Positions 59,582 through 64,000 of a stretch of 64,000 nucleotides of DNA are shown in pieces; positions within the stretch are counted from its first letter, which is position 1, and every line of letters begins with the position of its first letter. The stretch comes from Planktothricoides sp. SR001. Its GTDB lineage: Bacteria; Cyanobacteriota; Cyanobacteriia; Cyanobacteriales; Laspinemataceae. Made by a program: the position numbers and the translations under genes. The DNA lies in contig NZ_LIUQ01000014.1 of the NCBI RefSeq assembly GCF_001276715.1, forward strand, positions 1-64,000. The letters run 5' to 3'. The notes under the pieces are model-generated. The model worked only from the letters and a program-made list of their open reading frames with translations, was not told the origin of the DNA and did not search any database.

Positions 59582-62500
59582 ATGACTTTAACGCAAGTTT
59601 GGGGTGCTTTTCTGATTTTCACCGTCTGTCCCATATTGGGCGGACTACCCCTAATCGCCTGGATTACATGGGCCCTGACTCGGCGAAAATTGGCCGAATT
59701 GGGTACGGGCAATATTGGTGTGTCGGCAGCCTTTTACCACGGGGGTAAATTGGCGGGAATTTTGGCGGTGATTTCAGAAGCCCTCAAGGGAATTGCGGCG
59801 GTTTTATTAGCAAGGCAATTTTTTCCCCAAAACCCAGAGTGGGAATTGGTGGCTTTAATTGCTTTGGTCATGGGCCGTTATTGGTTGGGCAAAGGCGCGG
59901 GAACCACCAATGTAGTCTGGGGGTTTGTCGTCCACGACTGGCGCATTGCTGGGTTGATTTTTTTGATTGGTGGGGTGAGTTTTACCATTTTGCGGGAACG
60001 CCAATGGGGACGGACTGGGGTGTTGATACTCATGCCCACGATTACGGCACTATTATATTGGCAACAGTGGGAGCGAACCTGGTTAGCGGCTATTCTAAGT
60101 CTGTTGTTATTTTGGATTTATGCACAAATGCCCGATGATTTAGACCTCCCCCCAGAAGAAACTCACCGAGAGTCGGAGAAGATGTTTCGTTTTTTTCAGG
60201 GCGATCGCGCCTGCAAAACTCTGAATCAACCCCTAGATCCCAGAAAAGTCGGTCAAAAAGCGGCGACCCTCTCTCAACTGAAACGCTGGGGCTATCCGGT
60301 GCCCCCAGGATGGGTTCTGTTGCCCGGAGATGACCCGGAAGCTTTGATCGCCAGCCTGAACCCTAGCCCCAAGTCTCCTTTTATTGTCCGGTCTTCCGGG
60401 ATTAATGAAGATTTAGATACTGCTTCCGCTGCCGGTCAGTATGCCAGTATCCCGAATATTTGCGATCGCCTTGCCTTGCAACAAGCGATTACTGACTGTT
60501 TAAACTCCTACGATCGCCCTGGGGCAGTCAAATATCGGCAAGATCGAAACATTGGCGATGCGGCGATCGCGGTCTTAATTCAGCCCCAAATTCGCGGCGT
60601 CTTTTCTGGCGTCGCTTTCAGCCGTGACCCGATCCAGCGTCAGGGAGACGCGGTGATGATTGAAGCCTTACCGGGAGACTGTAGCCAAGTCGTCTCTGGC
60701 AAAAAAACCCCGGAACGCTATCAAGTTTTGGTCAGTGCAGCGAAAGCCACCGATCCGACCGATCCGATCGATTCAACAAGCTATCCCCCGGAAAATATCA
60801 GAAATAGCAGTTGGAAACTTCCCCCAGACCTGAACCTGCCCATCCAAGGCAAAGGCGATATTCCGGCGATCGTCATCGAACAAATCGCTTTTTTAGCCCG
60901 TCACATAGAAAACCGTTATCACGGCATCCCCCAGGACATCGAATGGACTTATGATGGCCAAAAATTTTGGATTTTGCAAAGTCGTCCCATCACCACCTTA
61001 CTACCGATTTGGACGCGCAAAATTGCCGCCGAAGTCATCCCCGGAATCATTCATCCCCTCACTTGGTCAATTAATCGTCCCTTAACCTGCGGTGTTTGGG
61101 GTGAACTTTTTACCCTCGTCCTCCAAGACCAAGCCCAAGGTCTTAATTTTCAAGAAACCGCCACCTTACATTATTCTCAGGCTTATTTTAACGCCTCTTT
61201 ATTAGGAGAAATTTTTCGCCGCATGGGTTTACCTCCAGAAAGCTTAGAATTTCTCACCAGAGGATCTAAATTTAGCCAACCTCCCCTCACCGCTACCCTG
61301 AAAAATATTCCCGGTTTGCTTCGATTAATTGGTCGAGAAATCCAACTAGCCGATGACTTTTACAGAGCCTATAAAAATCGCTTTGGCCACGCATTAACTA
61401 AGCTGGCAAAACAACGGGAGCAAAGTTGGGATTTCACTGCCATAAAATTAACCCCGAAATCCCTAATTGAACGAATTGATGCGATATTAGAATTGCTTTC
61501 CGATTGCACCTACTACAGTATTTTAGCCCCGTTAAGTTTTGCTTTCCGTCGAACTTTATTGCGAGTAGAAGATAGTGAACTAGACTATAGCCAAACCCCG
61601 GAAGTGGCCGCAGTGCGATCGCTCCAAGAACTCGCCAACAACACCCGGATGCTACTGCCTAATTTAAATCAACTGTTGCCAGATTATCAAAACCAAGGCG
61701 GTGACTCTTCCCAACTCTTTGCCACTCTAGCGGAAATTCCCGAAGGTCAAACCGTCTTCGATCAATTTGAACAATTCCTTAACCGCTACGGATATCTCAG
61801 CGAAACAGCCACCGATATCACCGTTCCTCGCTGGAAAGAAAACCCCCGGTTCTTAAGAAATTTATTTGCCCAATTGCTTTTTCATCCCTCCCCTGTCCCA
61901 GTCAAAACTTATAGCTCCAACGTCCCAACCCACATTGTCCAGAAACGCCTTCAACTCAAAGGCAAAGTGACAGAAGTTTATCATAAACTTTTAGCGGAAC
62001 TGCGCTGGAGTATCTTAGCCTTAGAAAAACTTTGGCTCAATGCCGAACTATTTTTTGAATCCGGAGATATCTTTTTTTTGGAATTATCAGAAATTCGTCA
62101 ATTATTGCCCCTGGATTTATCGAGTATTGCCACGAACACTGAACTAATCGAAGAAGTTCTCGATCCCCTGTATGACTTAATCGAAGCCCGTCGGGATCAA
62201 CGGCAACAAGATGCGGAAATTCCCTCAGTCCCGCTAATTGTTTATGGGAACTCTCCCCCGACCAGTCCCAAATCCTACCTCGTAACTTCCGAAGCCCAAA
62301 TCCAGGGAATTGGTGCCAGTCCCGGAGTGATTCAAGGTCGAATCAAAATTCTGAAAACTTTGCAGTTATCCGCCACCATTGACCGAGAAACTATTCTCGT
62401 TGTCCCCTATACCGACGCTGGTTGGGCTCCTTTGTTAGCCCGCGCTGGGGGCATCATTGCCGAAGTGGGCGGTCAACTCTCTCATGGGGCGATCGTTGCC

Positions 62501-62611
62501 CGTGAATATGGAATTCCCGCCGTGATGGACATTCACGATGCCATGCAAATTTTCCGCGATGGCGATCTAGTCAGAATTGATGGTGGTCAAGGAATTGTCG
62601 AATTGCTCTAA
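59582..62611 (+). CDS. PlsY-like domain fused to PEP-synthase-like domains
   Basis: In this 1009-residue protein, about 1-195 is an integral membrane domain similar to glycerol-3-phosphate acyltransferase PlsY (GTGNIGVSAAFYHGGKLAG corresponds to the GSGNPGATN block, with further helices). About 220-480 is a PEP/pyruvate-binding (PPDK/PPS N-terminal) domain (VGQKAATLSQLKRWGYPVPP, PFIVRSSGINEDL, DIEWTYDGQKFWILQSRPIT). A central region of unknown type (500-880) follows. About 905-1009 is the mobile phosphohistidine domain with GGIIAEVGGQLSHGAIVARE (His 967-972 region). Architecture suggests a membrane-tethered phosphotransfer or acyl enzyme; reaction unknown. Confidence 0.85.
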   Translation: MTLTQVWGAFLIFTVCPILGGLPLIAWITWALTRRKLAELGTGNIGVSAAFYHGGKLAGILAVISEALKGIAAVLLARQFFPQNPEWELVALIALVMGRYWLGKGAGTTNVVWGFVVHDWRIAGLIFLIGGVSFTILRERQWGRTGVLILMPTITALLYWQQWERTWLAAILSLLLFWIYAQMPDDLDLPPEETHRESEKMFRFFQGDRACKTLNQPLDPRKVGQKAATLSQLKRWGYPVPPGWVLLPGDDPEALIASLNPSPKSPFIVRSSGINEDLDTASAAGQYASIPNICDRLALQQAITDCLNSYDRPGAVKYRQDRNIGDAAIAVLIQPQIRGVFSGVAFSRDPIQRQGDAVMIEALPGDCSQVVSGKKTPERYQVLVSAAKATDPTDPIDSTSYPPENIRNSSWKLPPDLNLPIQGKGDIPAIVIEQIAFLARHIENRYHGIPQDIEWTYDGQKFWILQSRPITTLLPIWTRKIAAEVIPGIIHPLTWSINRPLTCGVWGELFTLVLQDQAQGLNFQETATLHYSQAYFNASLLGEIFRRMGLPPESLEFLTRGSKFSQPPLTATLKNIPGLLRLIGREIQLADDFYRAYKNRFGHALTKLAKQREQSWDFTAIKLTPKSLIERIDAILELLSDCTYYSILAPLSFAFRRTLLRVEDSELDYSQTPEVAAVRSLQELANNTRMLLPNLNQLLPDYQNQGGDSSQLFATLAEIPEGQTVFDQFEQFLNRYGYLSETATDITVPRWKENPRFLRNLFAQLLFHPSPVPVKTYSSNVPTHIVQKRLQLKGKVTEVYHKLLAELRWSILALEKLWLNAELFFESGDIFFLELSEIRQLLPLDLSSIATNTELIEEVLDPLYDLIEARRDQRQQDAEIPSVPLIVYGNSPPTSPKSYLVTSEAQIQGIGASPGVIQGRIKILKTLQLSATIDRETILVVPYTDAGWAPLLARAGGIIAEVGGQLSHGAIVAREYGIPAVMDIHDAMQIFRDGDLVRIDGGQGIVELL

Positions 62612-62641
62612 AATTACCCTGCAACAATCAGTAAATTTACT

Positions 62642-63825
62642 TAAGCTCTTCCGCATTTAAACTGGGATAACAGCATTTCCCTTGTTTTTTAACTTTCGAG
62701 ACCATTTAATAATTAAACCTCCTTGATTTAATAATTTATGTAATAAAAATTCCAGTTCCTCAATTGAAGTAAATAGTCGATTGGCAATATATTCTTTACT
62801 CCAGTGCCACACCAACTCCATTAAGTTGTAATCTGGACTATATTCTGGAAGAAATTCTAGATGTATGTTTGGCATTTATGACTCAATTTTATCAAGGCAA
62901 TCCTGTTTTTTATGAAAACTGGCATTGTCCAGAATTATCACAATTTTTGGTCTGGTCACAGAAAAATATTCCGCTCGGTTCCCTCGGTCAACCCACTCTT
63001 CTATTACTTCTTGATAAAAAATCTGTAGAACGTCATAAAAACTTTCCGAATTGCTTTTATTTAAAAAATATACAAATCTTTTTTGAGCGGAGTACCCGAA
63101 TGATCCCATTACATTGACCCTTCCTTTTCTGCTCCCATTACCTTACTTACGAGGTCTTCCTTTTTTATACCAATTTTTTCTTCTTATTACTCTTAAACTA
63201 GATCCGCTGTCGTCCCAAAATTATACCTGTAAAAGCTCTTTTTTTTCTATTTGCAAATATTTTTTTATTTTTGGCTAAAATGCTTCTCTATTGACCTCAT
63301 TTCTCTGGAAATCCAAGCTATACTTTGCCCACAGGTAAACATACTTTTTTTACCTTATCCTCCGCACTTGAGACCCGCTCAGTTTAATTCCAGTAACTAT
63401 TTCTAGATAAGTAGCTAGTCTCGCAGCCGTCCATCTCCAAACTCATATCCCAGTTCTTTGGGTTCGGTCTCTATAGTTGTTAATAAAATTTATATATATT
63501 CATCTGTAACTTTCTTGTTGTTTCCTTTCATTCTTTCATCTTTTAAGCTTTCTAGATTGTCTGGATCTCCATGAACGCACCAGTATGAAACTGTGTTAAT
63601 TGAGCAGCCAATAAATTCAGCTATTTTAGCTTGTGTCTTTCCGTCATTGAGTAAGAGAATTATTAAAATCCTTTCTCGGATTTCTCCATTTTCTTCCTCT
63701 TTCAAGGCTTTCTGAAGTTTCAGATGAGTCTCTGGCGTTAAATGATTCTTGGCTGGCATTCGCGTGCTGGTGATTTGGCTGAACTTTTATTGCTATTATA
63801 CCCAATTTAAGTGCCGAACAGCTTA
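62642..63825 (-). mobile_element. Decayed IS630-family insertion sequence
   Basis: The inverted ends TAAGCTCTTCCGCATTTAAA (62642 onward) and, on the other strand, TAAGCTGTTCGGCACTTAAA (from 63825) match over 25 bases with three mismatches; both begin with TA, as expected. Element length is about 1.18 kb. It inserted into an ATPase gene, seen at 63823-64000. Confidence 0.8.
62657..63759 (-). pseudogene. IS630-family transposase, broken frames
   Basis: The N-terminal frame (63490-63759) reads MPAKNHLTPETHLKLQKALK and continues into a helix-turn-helix (TQAKIAEFIGCSINTVSYWC). The middle 380 bases are unreadable. The next frame, to 62876, reads GSFGYSAQKRFVYFLNKSNS and IVIILDNASFHKKQD (second catalytic Asp). 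The last frame (62657-62875) has FLPEYSPDYNLMELVWHWSK, where NPIE is NLME so the Glu is present. At least three frames are involved, so it is inactive. Confidence 0.85.
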
Positions 63826-64000
63826 TGTTAACTCAAACACAATATTTCCTTGACTATCTCTACTGTGTAATTCTCGGAATCTACTCCGGCGATCCCAGGC
63901 TTTCCTCAATCCATCACTAAAGAATTCAGCTAAAAAAGCAAATACATCAAAAATGGTTTATTTTCCACTGCCATTCGGCGATAAAAATACCGTTACTGGA
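63823..64000 (-). pseudogene. AAA-type ATPase pseudogene, truncated by IS630 (continues beyond window)
   Basis: The minus strand reads [37 protein letters not shown] and [20 protein letters not shown]. It is the N-terminal part of an SMC/RecF-like predicted ATPase (COG1106/AAA_21 type). The Walker A serine codon is TAA (63958-63960), and the frame is cut off at the IS630 end (FELT-stop). Upstream sequence lies outside the window. Confidence 0.75.

Noticed and set aside
1..64000. tRNA or rRNA genes
   Set aside because: I looked through the intergenic stretches and saw no cloverleaf with CCA-compatible end or rRNA signature; a covariance search was not possible.

Overview
The window is chromosomal DNA of a cyanobacterium, most likely a filamentous, motile, repeat-rich Oscillatoriales-type strain. 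Evidence: very frequent GCGATCGC (HIP1) octamers, an HmpF pilus-motility protein, a ClpR/ClpP pair with an inactive ClpR, pentapeptide-repeat proteins, an ABC1/UbiB-type kinase, and many short palindromic and heptameric repeats in intergenic DNA. No genus is assigned, because nothing here identifies one by itself.

Layout. 1-1060: 3' end of a group II intron (maturase C-terminus with HNH domain, domains V/VI), followed by what looks like the 5' half of a second intron, abutting hmpF. 1069-9834: housekeeping and membrane genes (hmpF, tilS, a coiled-coil protein, an ABC1 kinase) and a two-gene unit of an SbnA-like PLP enzyme and a MATE-type exporter. 9840-11470: AT-rich non-coding DNA with a decayed IS630-type transposase and a small hairpin element. 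11477-24605: a CAP-domain/RTX-repeat secreted protein, rpsU, pentapeptide proteins, an Omp85-type outer-membrane protein, a HEAT-repeat protein, a DnaJ protein, clpR-clpP and a VWA protein.

25355-37961 is the most notable region: a complete cyanobactin (RiPP) cluster in the order patA-B-C-D-E, methyltransferase-prenyltransferase fusion, second PatF-like prenyltransferase, patG. The precursor carries three identical copies of the core FVPCC between the usual recognition motifs. PatA should cut before each core, PatD should turn the two adjacent Cys into thiazolines, and the PatG oxidase domain should oxidise them. The fused methyltransferase-prenyltransferase should cap the C- and N-termini. 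I therefore predict a linear, end-capped Phe-Val-Pro-Thz-Thz peptide of the aeruginosamide/viridisamide type rather than a macrocycle. The PatG protease domain has Glu where the subtilase catalytic Asp is expected, which fits altered or lost macrocyclisation. The cluster is flanked by directly repeated copies of the 3' end of a VWA gene, so it may have arrived as an island.

38000-41950 is a scar zone (72-bp MITE-like repeats, a pseudogene with one in-frame stop, a VWA gene, an IS5 remnant hit by a decayed IS630). 41952-55304 returns to core functions: adenylate cyclase, Uma2 nuclease, Nudix, MalQ, RodZ-like, pseudouridine synthase, DUF2993, CdsA, CbiT, an Orn/Lys/Arg-type decarboxylase, YchF and a small holin-like membrane protein. 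55388-57053 is an intact IS4-family element with a 9-bp target duplication. 57234-62611 holds an unknown membrane/TPR gene pair and a PlsY-like/PEP-synthase-like fusion. The right edge is a decayed IS630 that truncates an AAA ATPase pseudogene.
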